Positions 1 through 8,640 are shown, counted from the first letter of the stretch. The stretch is DNA of 24,045 nucleotides from GCA-2786165 sp964625775 (GCA_964625775.1 CAZVEH010000032.1:1-24045); one strand, 5' to 3'. The notes: generated by a model from the sequence alone, not told the origin. Numbers and translations are program-made.

Positions 1-1028
1 GCTTGGGACTGCATATCGCTCAAACTTATGTGCAATTATTGGGTGGAAACATCGATGTTACCTCTAAACTCAATCAAGGGTCTGTGTTTACATTTACCTT
101 GCCTATAAAGATAGGCGAAGAAAGCAGCTCACCTGTTGCCGTATCGACAGGAATCATAGCGGCGCCTTCCGTAGAGTCGATAAATAGCTTCAGTTCTGCG
201 CCTGTTTCTCAGGATGAAACCATAACCACTGCTCCCAAAGTTTTAGTTATTGAAGATAACCCTATTGCACTCACGGTGGCAGAAACCCTGATAAAAAATT
301 CGCATTTGGCTACGGGCACAGCTATAGATGGAGAAACGGGTTTAACGCTTGCGAAAACGCATGCTTATGACCTTATTGTCTCTGATGTGGGCTTACCTGG
401 CATGTCAGGCATAGAATTTACTCGACAGTTGCGTGCTTATGAAAAAGAGCATGATAAACAACCAACGCCTATTGTCGGCTTAACCGCTCATGTTGAAGGG
501 GAAGCTCGAGAGGAATGCCTAGCAGCAGGCATGAATGATGTACTCATCAAACCTTTGACCTTGGCGACGGTAAAAAACATGATTGTGCAATACTCTTTAT
601 GCCATAAACCATCTGAACCTGATACAACCGCACTTGGCCCAGATTTACCCAACACCGAAACCGAGCTATTTGAATTAAGCCATCTTAGCTTATTAGATGC
701 TGAGCTTGCTATCAAAGAATTAGGTAACAATAAAGCCTTGCTGATAAAAATGTTACAGTCTTTTTTAGATCACCTTCCTCAAGAAAGACAAGGTATACAA
801 GCGGCTTATGAATCCCAAGATTGGGAGCGGGTTGAGAGGTTGGCCCATAAAATGAAAGGGGGTGCTGTTTATTTGAAACTCAATAAATTGTCTATCGCTT
901 GTCAATATTTGGAACGCTACCACAAGGCAAGCCATTCCAAGCTGCTCGAGCAATTATATCAACAAATGATGAATGTTATCGAAGATACGGCCCCCGTCGT
1001 TGTTCAATGGTTAGAAGTCAATCAATAA
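1..1028 (+). CDS. Hybrid sensor histidine kinase, C-terminal part (ATPase end, receiver, HPt)
   Basis: The gene enters from the left edge, so its sensor and dimerisation parts are not visible. The readable frame begins in the last part of the kinase ATP-binding domain (GLHIAQTYVQLLGG, then GSVFTFTLP). A linker follows, then a receiver domain at visible residues about 79-195, with acidic pocket E84-D85, phosphoacceptor D128 (in SDVGLPG), T161 and K183. A C-terminal HPt domain at about 225-340 carries the phosphotransfer histidine H282 in AHKMKGG. This is the ArcB/BarA type of multistep phosphorelay kinase, in which phosphate passes His-Asp-His to a separate response regulator. BarA-type kinases in Legionellales (LetS) control the switch to transmission traits, but I cannot tell from this fragment which kinase it is. 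The gene converges with a minus-strand group that includes a free HPt protein very like its own HPt domain. Confidence 0.92.
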   Translation, partial: LGLHIAQTYVQLLGGNIDVTSKLNQGSVFTFTLPIKIGEESSSPVAVSTGIIAAPSVESINSFSSAPVSQDETITTAPKVLVIEDNPIALTVAETLIKNSHLATGTAIDGETGLTLAKTHAYDLIVSDVGLPGMSGIEFTRQLRAYEKEHDKQPTPIVGLTAHVEGEAREECLAAGMNDVLIKPLTLATVKNMIVQYSLCHKPSEPDTTALGPDLPNTETELFELSHLSLLDAELAIKELGNNKALLIKMLQSFLDHLPQERQGIQAAYESQDWERVERLAHKMKGGAVYLKLNKLSIACQYLERYHKASHSKLLEQLYQQMMNVIEDTAPVVVQWLEVNQ

Positions 1029-1043
1029 ATGACGATGCTGCCT

Positions 1044-1385
1044 CTAAGAGGGCGGATTACATGGAACATATTGATGAGCGCCATTTTCATTTTGACAATG
1101 AAAAACTCCAGTAGCGTCTGGTTGCCATTGGCACTGATAGTAAGCCATACAATGATAGATAGGATCGTTGGAAGGAAAATAAGAGGCCTTACAATCAGTT
1201 TGGTTCAGAGGCGTTCCATTGGAGTATGTTGAATAGCATGAGCGTTGCTGTGGGGTGCTGCTGGTAGAACCGCAAGTGCCTTGAGAAGCTGAGGGTGCAC
1301 ATGTAGATTCTGCCGATACATCTGAACAAACAGTACACAGCACCAGGCCTGCAACTACAGTCATTAAAAAATCATTGTTTTTCAA
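1044..1385 (-). CDS. Small secreted cysteine-rich protein, paralogue 1
   Basis: Predicted protein of 113 residues. A signal peptide covers residues 1 to about 25 (hydrophobic TVVAGLVLCTV, cleavage near SDVSA/ES), followed by a mature domain of about 88 residues with eight cysteines, so probably exported and disulfide-bonded. The best start is a TTG codon preceded at 5 nt by AGGAGA; no ATG at the same position is in frame. The mature domain aligns with the product of the gene just upstream: a C-x-S-x-Y-x-NG-x-PL stretch, DCK, QCQW, then Q-Y-V-x-C near the end, with six cysteines shared. I do not recognise the family. It probably shares a transcript with the upstream paralogue, 30 nt away. A role outside the cytoplasm is likely; substrate and partner are unknown. 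Confidence 0.8.
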   Translation of the reverse strand: MKNNDFLMTVVAGLVLCTVCSDVSAESTCAPSASQGTCGSTSSTPQQRSCYSTYSNGTPLNQTDCKASYFPSNDPIYHCMAYYQCQWQPDATGVFHCQNENGAHQYVPCNPPS

Positions 1386-1415
1386 TTGATTCTCCTAGAG
1401 TGTTTGGTCATCAAC

Positions 1416-1733
1416 CTATGGCTGGTCACAATACACATATTGACCACTGCCATTTGTAGTGACGCACTGTTCATAGCCATTGATTGTTCTCCACTGACAT
1501 TGAATCCATCCAGTCCCTTTAGGGTCAGGATGCTGCATATAAGCGCCTTTACAGCTATCCATTGTAAGAAGAGGAACACCATTATTCGCATATGGTGAAG
1601 CGCATCCCCCGCCACTTGTGACATCTTTTTGGGGGGTGCCCGCCGAACCACAAGTGTTCACTGCTCCTGCAGTGGACAAAGCACATAAATTAAATACACT
1701 GATGATCGAAATTACTAAAAACTTTTTGTTCAT
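1416..1733 (-). CDS. Small secreted cysteine-rich protein, paralogue 2
   Basis: Predicted protein of 105 residues if started at the ATG at 1733, which has AGGTGA four bases upstream. The frame is open for another 31 codons upstream, but that extension is hydrophilic and would bury the signal peptide. A signal peptide (MNKKFLVISIISVFNLCALS, cleavage near TAGA) precedes a mature domain of about 80 residues with six cysteines matching those of the neighbour at 1044-1385: C-ASPYANNGVPL, DSCKGAY, IQCQW, YEQC, GQYVYCDQP. Family not recognised. It lies between the free HPt gene and its paralogue on the same strand and may be co-transcribed with them. Confidence 0.8.
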   Translation of the reverse strand: MNKKFLVISIISVFNLCALSTAGAVNTCGSAGTPQKDVTSGGGCASPYANNGVPLLTMDSCKGAYMQHPDPKGTGWIQCQWRTINGYEQCVTTNGSGQYVYCDQP

Positions 1734-1838
1734 TTGTTCACCTGTTTTTGAGGGCCCTATCTTTATTGTAGATTCTTTATTTGGTTTTTCAAGTTCATCC
1801 AGGTTTACTTCAGGGTTGTTGCGCATGGAGCAAGCAAC

Positions 1839-2240
1839 TTAAGCGCTTGGTTGTGACGCCAACCAGCTCACCAATTCTTGTTGCGTCTCATCGATGGTGT
1901 GCATGAGTTGCTGGTACAGCTGATCTAATAAAGTTGTTTGGTTGCTTTGATAATAATCCTCAAGATATTGGCAGGCGTATTGTAATCGGGTTAAGCCCGT
2001 ATAAATGGAACCGCCTTTCATTTTATGGGCTAGTTTTTCTATTTTGCCCCAATTGTTTTGGGCGTAGGCTTGCTTGTAAGCGAGTGTCTCGGTAGGGAAT
2101 TCTTGGTGGATGATGATTTTGATAATATCAATAAACAAAGCGTGATTAGCATGCATATTTGTGAGGCCGGTTGCCACGTCAAACACAGGAAATTGTGAGA
2201 GATCAAATAGCTTTTGCTCTGCTTTAGAAAGGTTCGGCAT
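1839..2240 (-). CDS. Free-standing HPt phosphotransfer protein
   Basis: 133 residues, essentially a single four-helix HPt domain. The phosphotransfer histidine is H72 in LAHKMKGGSIY. From this region to the C-terminus it aligns without gaps to the HPt domain at the end of the hybrid kinase at 1-1028; I count 33 identities over 64 positions, including the shared AHKMKGG, ACQYLE and QLYQQ stretches. It has no receiver or kinase domain of its own, so it should act as a phosphate shuttle between a receiver and another receiver, possibly from the neighbouring kinase. The start is the ATG at 2240; no clear Shine-Dalgarno is seen. It diverges from deaD, so the region 2241-2509 must hold both promoters. 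Confidence 0.87.
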   Translation of the reverse strand: MPNLSKAEQKLFDLSQFPVFDVATGLTNMHANHALFIDIIKIIIHQEFPTETLAYKQAYAQNNWGKIEKLAHKMKGGSIYTGLTRLQYACQYLEDYYQSNQTTLLDQLYQQLMHTIDETQQELVSWLASQPSA

Positions 2241-2509
2241 TAATGAGCGCTTGGATAGGGCAGTGAATTATTTAACATACATGTCCTTCACTAGGCGTGT
2301 GGGCTTATTTCCATAGTATTATAAATAGGGTGATATTGGAATCAAGAGCGGTATAAAATTTTAATGTGGCTGGAAATAGACCCTTTATTCACGCCTTTTC
2401 AATGCGACAATACTCTGATTTATCATGATTTTCTCAAAAAAGAGTGCAATTTATTCCAAATCCTGTTACTATACTGACCAATTTTTACATTGCTTTATCA
2501 GGAACCATA
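2241..2509. promoter_or_regulatory. Divergent intergenic region upstream of deaD and the HPt gene
   Basis: 269 nt without a gene, between divergently read genes. On the plus strand a TATACT hexamer at 2470-2475 could be a -10 box for deaD, with the start codon 34 nt further on; no good -35 box stands in front of it. A plus-strand GTG at 2444 is in frame with deaD, but it has no Shine-Dalgarno and would add 22 residues not needed by the family. No repeat or RNA gene was seen. Confidence 0.35.
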
Positions 2510-4228
2510 ATGACTACTATGTCTATAAATTTTTCAGAATTACAGCTTTCGGCCAAACTACTCCAAGCCATTGAAGGTTTGGGATTCAAAACTCCTTCGC
2601 CTATCCAACAGCAGACCATCCCTTGGATGTTGCAAAAACGCGATATGATTGCTTTGGCGCAAACGGGCACGGGGAAAACCGCTGCTTTTGCTTTACCTAT
2701 TTTAGAAAACCTAGATTTGAATCAAGCCGCGCCACAAGCATTGATTCTAGCACCCACACGTGAATTGGCAATTCAAGTGGGTACGCATTTCGAAGATTTG
2801 GGCACCCACTTTCACGGATTAGGTGTTACTGTTATTTGTGGTGGTCAGGATTATCGGCCACAGCTAAAAAAATTGCGTGATGGTGCTCACATTGTTGTGG
2901 GTACGCCAGGCCGTATCTTAGATCATCTAGAGCGCGGTACTTTAAAATTAGATCAATTGCGTACTTTGGTGCTTGATGAAGCCGATGAAATGTTGCGCAT
3001 GGGCTTTATTGAAGATGTTGAAACAGTGTTGAAAAAATTACCTGAAGTACGACAAATCGCATTGTTTTCAGCCACTATGCCACCGCGAATTCGACAAATT
3101 GCCAAAAGTTATTTAAACGACCCTGTGTCTGTCGAGATTCGTTCTGAAACCGCCACAGTTAAGAGTGTGGAACAGCGTTTTGTTTTTGCCTCACAAGGAC
3201 AAAAAGCAGATACCTTATTGCGTGTTTTGGCTGTGGAAGATTATCAAGGTATGATCGTATTCGTACGGACCAAAACCAGTACAGAAGAAGTCGCGGAATC
3301 TTTAGTTGCTCAGGGATATCGTGCTATGGCAATCCATGGTGATATTTCACAAGCTTTGCGTGAACGCATTATTGCGCAGTTCAAGCAGGGGGCGATTGAT
3401 ATTTTGGTGGCTACTGACGTTGCGGCTCGAGGCTTAGACGTTGAACGCGTGACGCATGTGATCAACTATGATATGGCGCATGATTGCGAAACCTATGTAC
3501 ATCGAATTGGTCGTACCGGAAGGGCTGGTCGCAGCGGGGTTACCATTTTGTTTGTGACACCTCGCGAAGGTCGCATGATGGCTATGATTGAGCGTCATAC
3601 GCGTCAACGCATTGAGAAAATGGCTGTTCCCAATGACTACGCGATTCAACAAGCTAGAGAACAGCGTTTCATGTTGAAAATTACTGAACGGTTAGAGCAT
3701 GCGCATTTGTCAGCCTATCAGCGTATGATTGACACGTATTTGCGTGAATCTCCCGATGTGTCTGCTCGAGATGTAGCGGCAGTATTGGCGTTACAATTGA
3801 ATCAAGACAAATCATGGGAACAAGCTTTGCCGACCATTAAGGCAGAACAACGTGCTCCCAAGGAAATGCGTTCTCCTCGGCATGAGAGAAGTGCTAGTGC
3901 ACGTGTTCGTGGATCTGATCGACCTGGAAAAGATAGGGATCACAGAGATCGGTCATCTGCATCGTCGTCTCCTTCGTTGCCGACTGATTATCAGCAAGAA
4001 TTATTCCGCATCGACGTGGGTCGTGTGCATGGTGTCAAACCTGGAAATATTGTGGGTGCGATTGCCAATGAAGCAGGATTACAAAGCCGCTACATCACTG
4101 CATTAAAAATTCATGATGATCACTCAACCGTGCGTTTACCCAAAGGCATGGACAAAGACGTGATGCATAAGCTCAATAAAGCATGGATTTGCGGTCGTCA
4201 GTTGAATTTAACTGCTGTAGGTGCATAA
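2510..4228 (+). CDS. deaD: DEAD-box ATP-dependent RNA helicase (DeaD/CsdA type)
   Basis: 572 residues from the ATG at 2510 (AGGA 6 nt upstream). All helicase motifs are present: Q motif with FxTPSPIQ, Walker A AQTGTGKT (50-57), PTRELAIQ, TPGR, DEAD (156-159), SAT (187-189), ARGLDVERVTHVINYD and HRIGRTGRAGR. After the two RecA-like domains comes a long tail, a basic and serine-rich low-complexity stretch, and then a DbpA-type RNA-binding domain in the last ~75 residues (ELFRIDVGRVHGVKPGNIVG). This domain order is that of DeaD/CsdA, which unwinds structured RNA in ribosome assembly and mRNA decay, especially in the cold; E. coli DeaD is somewhat longer (about 630). The next gene starts 9 nt after the stop, so the two may be co-transcribed. 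Confidence 0.95.
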   Translation: MTTMSINFSELQLSAKLLQAIEGLGFKTPSPIQQQTIPWMLQKRDMIALAQTGTGKTAAFALPILENLDLNQAAPQALILAPTRELAIQVGTHFEDLGTHFHGLGVTVICGGQDYRPQLKKLRDGAHIVVGTPGRILDHLERGTLKLDQLRTLVLDEADEMLRMGFIEDVETVLKKLPEVRQIALFSATMPPRIRQIAKSYLNDPVSVEIRSETATVKSVEQRFVFASQGQKADTLLRVLAVEDYQGMIVFVRTKTSTEEVAESLVAQGYRAMAIHGDISQALRERIIAQFKQGAIDILVATDVAARGLDVERVTHVINYDMAHDCETYVHRIGRTGRAGRSGVTILFVTPREGRMMAMIERHTRQRIEKMAVPNDYAIQQAREQRFMLKITERLEHAHLSAYQRMIDTYLRESPDVSARDVAAVLALQLNQDKSWEQALPTIKAEQRAPKEMRSPRHERSASARVRGSDRPGKDRDHRDRSSASSSPSLPTDYQQELFRIDVGRVHGVKPGNIVGAIANEAGLQSRYITALKIHDDHSTVRLPKGMDKDVMHKLNKAWICGRQLNLTAVGA

Positions 4229-4237
4229 TAAAATATC

Positions 4238-5122
4238 ATGAGAACGTGGGTTGTATGGGGGTTATATCTGTCGTTGGTGACAACGGTATGGGCAACCCCC
4301 ATTTCAAAACTCGTTATCTTTGGCGATAGCTTATCCGATAGTGGGAACAGCTACGAATATAGTCAACATCATATGCCAGCTGCACCCTGGTATTATCAAG
4401 GGCGTTTTAGTAATGGTCCGATTTGGACGGATTTTTTGCTAGACGCTTTTTTTCCTCAAAACAAAACGCAACATATACTGAGCTATGCCTTTGGCGGAGC
4501 GGGTATCTTAAAGACCCAAGGTGAGTCTTTTACCTTGACTCAAGAAATTGATAGCTATCTACTGTCGCATTCAGCCTCTACCGTTCAACATAGTGTATTT
4601 TTTATATGGATAGGCGCGAACGACTATTTGATAGAGCCGCATTCGAACAACACGAAAATTCCACAGCTGGTGAATACCGTCCAAAAAAATATTGAACGCT
4701 TGCTGAATCAGGGCGCAAAGCACTTTATGATCATCTCCTTGCCAGATTTGGGGTTGTCGCCGTTTGCACGAGACTTGGAGATCACAACCGAGCTGTCTCA
4801 ACTGACTCAGCAGCATAATCGTCTCTTGAAAGACATGGTCATGAAACTGAAAGAACGTTACCCACATGTGGATTGGATTTATTTTGATGTAAACCTACTG
4901 TGGTTAGAACTGATGCATCATCCTAAAAAATATGCGTTACTGTATAGCAAAGAGGCCTGTATCCAGACTTTCTCGGAAACACATAAAGGCATCGATAATC
5001 GTTGTTCTGAATATGTATTTTTTGATCAATTCCATCCTACAACTTCGGTGCACCAGCGGTTGGCAGAGCATATGATGATAGGTTTGGATTCGTTGCATAT
5101 ACAGGCTATGTCATCCCAATAA
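4238..5122 (+). CDS. Secreted GDSL lipase/lysophospholipase (PlaA-like)
   Basis: 294 residues. A signal peptide (residues 1-19, ending TTVWA) leads into a GDSL hydrolase: block I FGDSLSDSGN with nucleophile S31, GRFSNGPIW, block II FGGAG (85-89), block III IGANDYL (126-129) and block V DQFH with D263 and H266. S31, D263 and H266 make the expected catalytic triad. The architecture matches the thermolabile-haemolysin/PlaA/PlaC group of Legionella phospholipases, which remove acyl chains from lysophospholipids or transfer them to cholesterol. I cannot separate PlaA-like from PlaC/PlaD-like activity by eye. Four cysteine or near-terminal features typical of PlaC activation were not examined in detail. 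Likely exported to the periplasm and on through type II secretion if present. Start is 9 nt after deaD. Confidence 0.88.
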   Translation: MRTWVVWGLYLSLVTTVWATPISKLVIFGDSLSDSGNSYEYSQHHMPAAPWYYQGRFSNGPIWTDFLLDAFFPQNKTQHILSYAFGGAGILKTQGESFTLTQEIDSYLLSHSASTVQHSVFFIWIGANDYLIEPHSNNTKIPQLVNTVQKNIERLLNQGAKHFMIISLPDLGLSPFARDLEITTELSQLTQQHNRLLKDMVMKLKERYPHVDWIYFDVNLLWLELMHHPKKYALLYSKEACIQTFSETHKGIDNRCSEYVFFDQFHPTTSVHQRLAEHMMIGLDSLHIQAMSSQ

Positions 5123-5188
5123 ACGGTGCTTGTAGATATAAAAATTGGACTTGTGTACAATATGCAGTCATTTTATGTTGGGTAATGT

Positions 5189-6250
5189 ATGAAAACAGAA
5201 AAATTTGGTGCAGAGGATATTTTGGCCTTATTGCCAAAATTGGGATATAGAGCGATTTATAAAGAAGATGGTTCAAATGCTGCTCTTTATTATGAGAAGG
5301 GCAGTCTATTGGTATTTCCTCCTGTGTCTGACCTACCCGTTAACGGTACGTTGAAGTGTATTACAGCAACTCTAGAAGAGGCCACCCATCATAGCCCCAC
5401 TTTGATGCAAAATAGAGAACGGTTGTTTTTCCCTGTGTTGGAAGAACAGACTTATGGCGGAAAACCTCGCGGTTTCTGGGTTATTTTGATGTATGATTTT
5501 AATAACAACACCATGAGTATGCTGGATCCGACTGGTTATATGAGAGCTTCTTCTTATAATACAGGCCCCATGGCGAGTGAATTAGAAGCTGCTTTACAAA
5601 AGCTGAATGTGCGCGTAGATAAAGCTCTGGATAGAAACCATCTTGCGGTGCAACCTTTAGCTGATAGCGTATTTAGTGGTCATTGGATCTGTTATTTTCT
5701 GCATAAATTCAGCGAGGGACTCGATCTTGCTGTGATAAAGAAACTAAAAGTAGACAAACAATGCACCCACGATCTGATGGTCGCGGTTTTAACCGGTATA
5801 GACCGTTGTACCTCTGTTGATCGACTTGAAGGCGGCGGAGATTCTTTTTCCACACATCCCGCCGATGCTGAGGAATCAGTGCTATTTCCTCCCCTGAAGG
5901 AAAAGCAGCGGTATGCCACTCACCTCACGGCAGTGCATTGTGATACGTTTAATATCGATGCTGATGGCGAAGATGATATCACGAGACCTAGCGCGCCCGA
6001 GTTAGGTGCTGCCTATTTTCAATGGAATTTGTATGCTGCTCTGATGTTGTCAGGCATGGCCTTGGTGGTGTTAGGGGTTGTTTGTCTTGCAGGGCAGGTT
6101 GCAGTGTTGCCCCCCACAGGTGCAGCGGTTCTGTTGGGTGTTGGGACAGTGACTTTTTTTTCTGGAGTAATCGGAAAATCTGGTTTATTTGATGCGAGGT
6201 CTCCTTTGTCAGCAGCGCAGCAAGGGCATTTACAACCGACCCTAATCTGA
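5189..6250 (+). CDS. Unrecognised 353-residue protein with C-terminal membrane hairpin, possible effector
   Basis: Family not recognised. The first ~215 residues look like one compact domain. A tryptophan-containing strand (FWVILMYDF, 97-105) is followed by LDPTGY (D113), then Q155 and, after a short gap, SGHWICYF (163-170). That order loosely recalls the His-Asp-Gln-Cys arrangement of CE-clan (ULP/YopJ-like) cysteine peptidases, but the His and Cys positions hold F97 and S163, so activity is doubtful. A polar linker follows, then two hydrophobic segments at about 275-335 (LYAALMLSGMALVVLGVVC and GAAVLLGVGTVTFFSGVIG), which could form a membrane hairpin. There is no signal peptide, so a Dot/Icm substrate that enters a host membrane is possible; this is inference. 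It converges with djlA, the stops being 6 nt apart. Confidence 0.75.
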   Translation: MKTEKFGAEDILALLPKLGYRAIYKEDGSNAALYYEKGSLLVFPPVSDLPVNGTLKCITATLEEATHHSPTLMQNRERLFFPVLEEQTYGGKPRGFWVILMYDFNNNTMSMLDPTGYMRASSYNTGPMASELEAALQKLNVRVDKALDRNHLAVQPLADSVFSGHWICYFLHKFSEGLDLAVIKKLKVDKQCTHDLMVAVLTGIDRCTSVDRLEGGGDSFSTHPADAEESVLFPPLKEKQRYATHLTAVHCDTFNIDADGEDDITRPSAPELGAAYFQWNLYAALMLSGMALVVLGVVCLAGQVAVLPPTGAAVLLGVGTVTFFSGVIGKSGLFDARSPLSAAQQGHLQPTLI

Positions 6251-6256
6251 GTGACT

Positions 6257-7123
6257 TTACCACCCCTTCCATTGACAGATTGTTTCATACGCTTTTCGTA
6301 TTTGTTGGGTTTTTTCTGTGGCAGCTTTGATGGTGCTTGCAGAAGCACCCTTTGCAATCAGTTTATCAGGGTGATAATGACTGATCTGACGGCGATATGC
6401 GCGTTTGATATCGGCTTGTGACGCTGTAGGCGCTACTTTTAAGAGCGTGTAAGGATCCTCACTGGTTTCATGATACGACGGTGGCGGCTGATGTTGGTAA
6501 GAGCGGCTGCGCTGATCCTGGCGCGTGTTTTGCTGCTGCCAGCGGCCGTACCACGGGAAATCTTGTGCAAATTGATAGTGTTGATACAAAGGCGCCAATT
6601 GTAAATGAGAAAGAATCTGATTTAAAATTTCTATCTTTTTTTCTGTGAGCTCACTCTGTTTTACAAATTGATATTGCGTGTTGACAAATAAGCGGATCAA
6701 AATAGGTTTTTGGCGAATGTTTTGATATAGATTCTGCAGCGTAAGTGATAAGTTAAATTGAACTGATTTCCCTTGTTGAAACCAATGTTGAGCAGATTTT
6801 TTCTGCTTGGCGTTGAGTTTCATATGCGTCATGATATCGTTGGCATATTGAATATCTTGTTGAGAAATATGACCGTCTGCTTTGGCCAGATGGCCTAATA
6901 CAGCAAAAGTAGATTCAAGAAAAGCACGTTGAATATTTGGGTTTTTCTCGTGTTGGTAAGGCCAGAATGGTTGAGAAAAATGTGAAGACAGTCCTCGGTC
7001 AAAAAAATTCCCGATGATGATGCCAAAAAGGGCCCCAGTTGATCCTGCAATGAGAAACCCAAAAAACGCGCCAATCAATTTTCCCCACCAAGTGCCGCTG
7101 GTGAATAATTGACGTAAATCCAT
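6257..7123 (-). CDS. djlA: DjlA-like membrane-anchored J-domain co-chaperone
   Basis: 288 residues. One glycine-rich membrane segment spans about 14-40 (LIGAFFGFLIAGSTGALFG). A TerB-like domain lies at about 64-178 (FLESTFAVLGHLAKADGHIS) and a linker rich in Q, R and P follows. A J domain closes the protein at about 223-288, with the HPD triad at 251-253 that stimulates DnaK ATPase. This is the order of DjlA: type III inner-membrane anchor, TerB domain, C-terminal J domain. In Legionella and Coxiella relatives djlA also sits beside waaA, as here. The gene diverges from waaA, with 170 nt between the starts. Confidence 0.92.
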   Translation of the reverse strand: MDLRQLFTSGTWWGKLIGAFFGFLIAGSTGALFGIIIGNFFDRGLSSHFSQPFWPYQHEKNPNIQRAFLESTFAVLGHLAKADGHISQQDIQYANDIMTHMKLNAKQKKSAQHWFQQGKSVQFNLSLTLQNLYQNIRQKPILIRLFVNTQYQFVKQSELTEKKIEILNQILSHLQLAPLYQHYQFAQDFPWYGRWQQQNTRQDQRSRSYQHQPPPSYHETSEDPYTLLKVAPTASQADIKRAYRRQISHYHPDKLIAKGASASTIKAATEKTQQIRKAYETICQWKGW

Positions 7124-7293
7124 TAAGACTCCTGATGAACCAAAGGAACAGTATGATTAGGATAGAAGTTTAGAGTATAATCGACCGATTAAAAAAAAAC
7201 ATCAGTGAATGTCTACGATTTAGAGATCCTTTCTATTCTACGGAGGAAAGAGTGCCTTAAGGGCTACCTTCCTCTTACTAAGCCAAGGTCATT
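7124..7293. promoter_or_regulatory. djlA-waaA divergent promoter region with leader hairpin
   Basis: 170 nt between divergent starts. A plus-strand TATAAT at 7176-7181 is a plausible -10 box for waaA, though no convincing -35 is present. Downstream, GAGGAA at 7243-7248 can pair with TTCCTC at 7269-7274, placing a stem-loop in the waaA leader about 20 nt before the start. Promoter and hairpin functions are inferred from position only. Confidence 0.35.
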
Positions 7294-8562
7294 ATGAGAA
7301 GAATTTATACGATAATCATGTATATGTTGGTACCCGTTATCTTGTTGCGGCTACTTTGGAAAAGCCGCCGTTCACCCGCTTATGGACAAAGGATCTCAGA
7401 ACGCTTTACATTAAATACGTCTTTGTGTGAGCCTGTGGATGTGTGGGTGCATGCTGTGTCGATGGGAGAAGTGGTTGCGGTCACGCCTTTGGTAGAGCGG
7501 ATGTTGGCCAAGAATTTAAGGGTGTTGATCACGACTATGACGCCCACCGGTTCTCAACAAGTGCTAGCGCGCTTCAAGTCAAAGGTTGTGCATCAATATG
7601 TGCCTTATGATTTGCCCGTGTGTGTGCGCCGATTTTTCAAGCGGTTCCAACCGCGTGTTGGCATCATCATGGAAACCGAGTTGTGGCCAAATCTGATTCA
7701 CCAGGCCAAATTGGCTCATATACCATTGGTTTTGATCAATGCCCGTTTATCTGATCATGCGTTTGTGTATTATCATAAACTGCGTTATTTTTTTGCTAAA
7801 ATTCTTTCTGAATTGACTTGGATCGGTGCTCAATCTGAGCCAGATGCTGGTAGGTATCTGGCTCTGGGAGCATTGTCGTCTCAAGTGACCATGGTGGGTA
7901 ATATGAAATTTGATGTGTCTATGCCACCTGCAACGACCTCTGCTTTAGAACAGTTAAAACAGACTTGGGGCGCGCATCGACCTGTATGGATTGCTGCTAG
8001 CACCCATGAAGATGAAGAAGCGCAATTATTATCACAGTTATCGCGAATCAAGGCGGCAATTCCGGATCTATTGCTGTTGATTGCGCCACGCCGTCCAGAG
8101 CGTTTTCAAACTGTATATGCATGGGTGACACAACAAGGCTGGAAAACGGGGTTACGATCGCAACCGCATACCCTTGGTATGGATAATGATGTGATTATTC
8201 TAGATTCTATGGGCGAGCTGATGAGTTTTTATGGATTGAGTGATTATGCATTTGTAGGAGGCAGTTTGGTGCCGGTTGGCGGGCATAATGTGTTAGAACC
8301 CATTGCGATGCAGGTGCCTGTGTTGTGTGGGCCTTATATGCAAAACTCTAAATCTATTTGCGAAGAGTTGCTAAGACATGGCGCTTTGCACCAAAGCCGC
8401 AGTGCTGAAAATATTGCTGATCAGTTAATTGCCCTATATCAGGATCCTGCAAAAAGAGCTCAGCAGATTGCTTGTGCTTCCTCAGTATTGCACGCCAATC
8501 GCGGTACGGTTGACCGCTATTGGCATAGAATTGAAGAGATCATGATGGGCAAAGAGATGTAG
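7294..8562 (+). CDS. waaA: 3-deoxy-D-manno-octulosonic acid (Kdo) transferase
   Basis: 422 residues, the usual WaaA/KdtA length. It transfers Kdo from CMP-Kdo to lipid IVA at the cytoplasmic face of the inner membrane, the first step of LPS core assembly. An N-terminal hydrophobic anchor lies at about 5-22. The GT30 signature VWVHAVSMGEV follows, with the likely catalytic base E59. The acceptor-domain motif METELWPNLI and the donor-binding loop VPVGGHNVLEPIAMQVPVLCGP are both present. Whether it adds one or two Kdo residues cannot be read from the sequence. It is single in the window, with a hairpin just after the stop. Confidence 0.96.
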   Translation: MRRIYTIIMYMLVPVILLRLLWKSRRSPAYGQRISERFTLNTSLCEPVDVWVHAVSMGEVVAVTPLVERMLAKNLRVLITTMTPTGSQQVLARFKSKVVHQYVPYDLPVCVRRFFKRFQPRVGIIMETELWPNLIHQAKLAHIPLVLINARLSDHAFVYYHKLRYFFAKILSELTWIGAQSEPDAGRYLALGALSSQVTMVGNMKFDVSMPPATTSALEQLKQTWGAHRPVWIAASTHEDEEAQLLSQLSRIKAAIPDLLLLIAPRRPERFQTVYAWVTQQGWKTGLRSQPHTLGMDNDVIILDSMGELMSFYGLSDYAFVGGSLVPVGGHNVLEPIAMQVPVLCGPYMQNSKSICEELLRHGALHQSRSAENIADQLIALYQDPAKRAQQIACASSVLHANRGTVDRYWHRIEEIMMGKEM

Positions 8563-8581
8563 AGGATTTTGTGTAGCATTG

Positions 8582-8603
8582 AAGCCATGCTCCAACATGG
8601 CTT
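8582..8603 (+). terminator. Hairpin after waaA, possible terminator
   Basis: AAGCCATG at 8582-8589 pairs fully with CATGGCTT at 8596-8603 around a 6-nt loop, 20 nt after the waaA stop. There is no good T-tract after it on the plus strand, so efficient intrinsic termination is uncertain. Confidence 0.4.
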
Positions 8604-8640
8604 TGCTCGGGACGACGTGGGGAGTTACGTTTTAAATGTT

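Noticed and set aside
2444..2509. Upstream GTG start for deaD
   Set aside because: No Shine-Dalgarno; the added 22 residues are outside the family's usual N-terminus and the ATG at 2510 has AGGA at proper distance.
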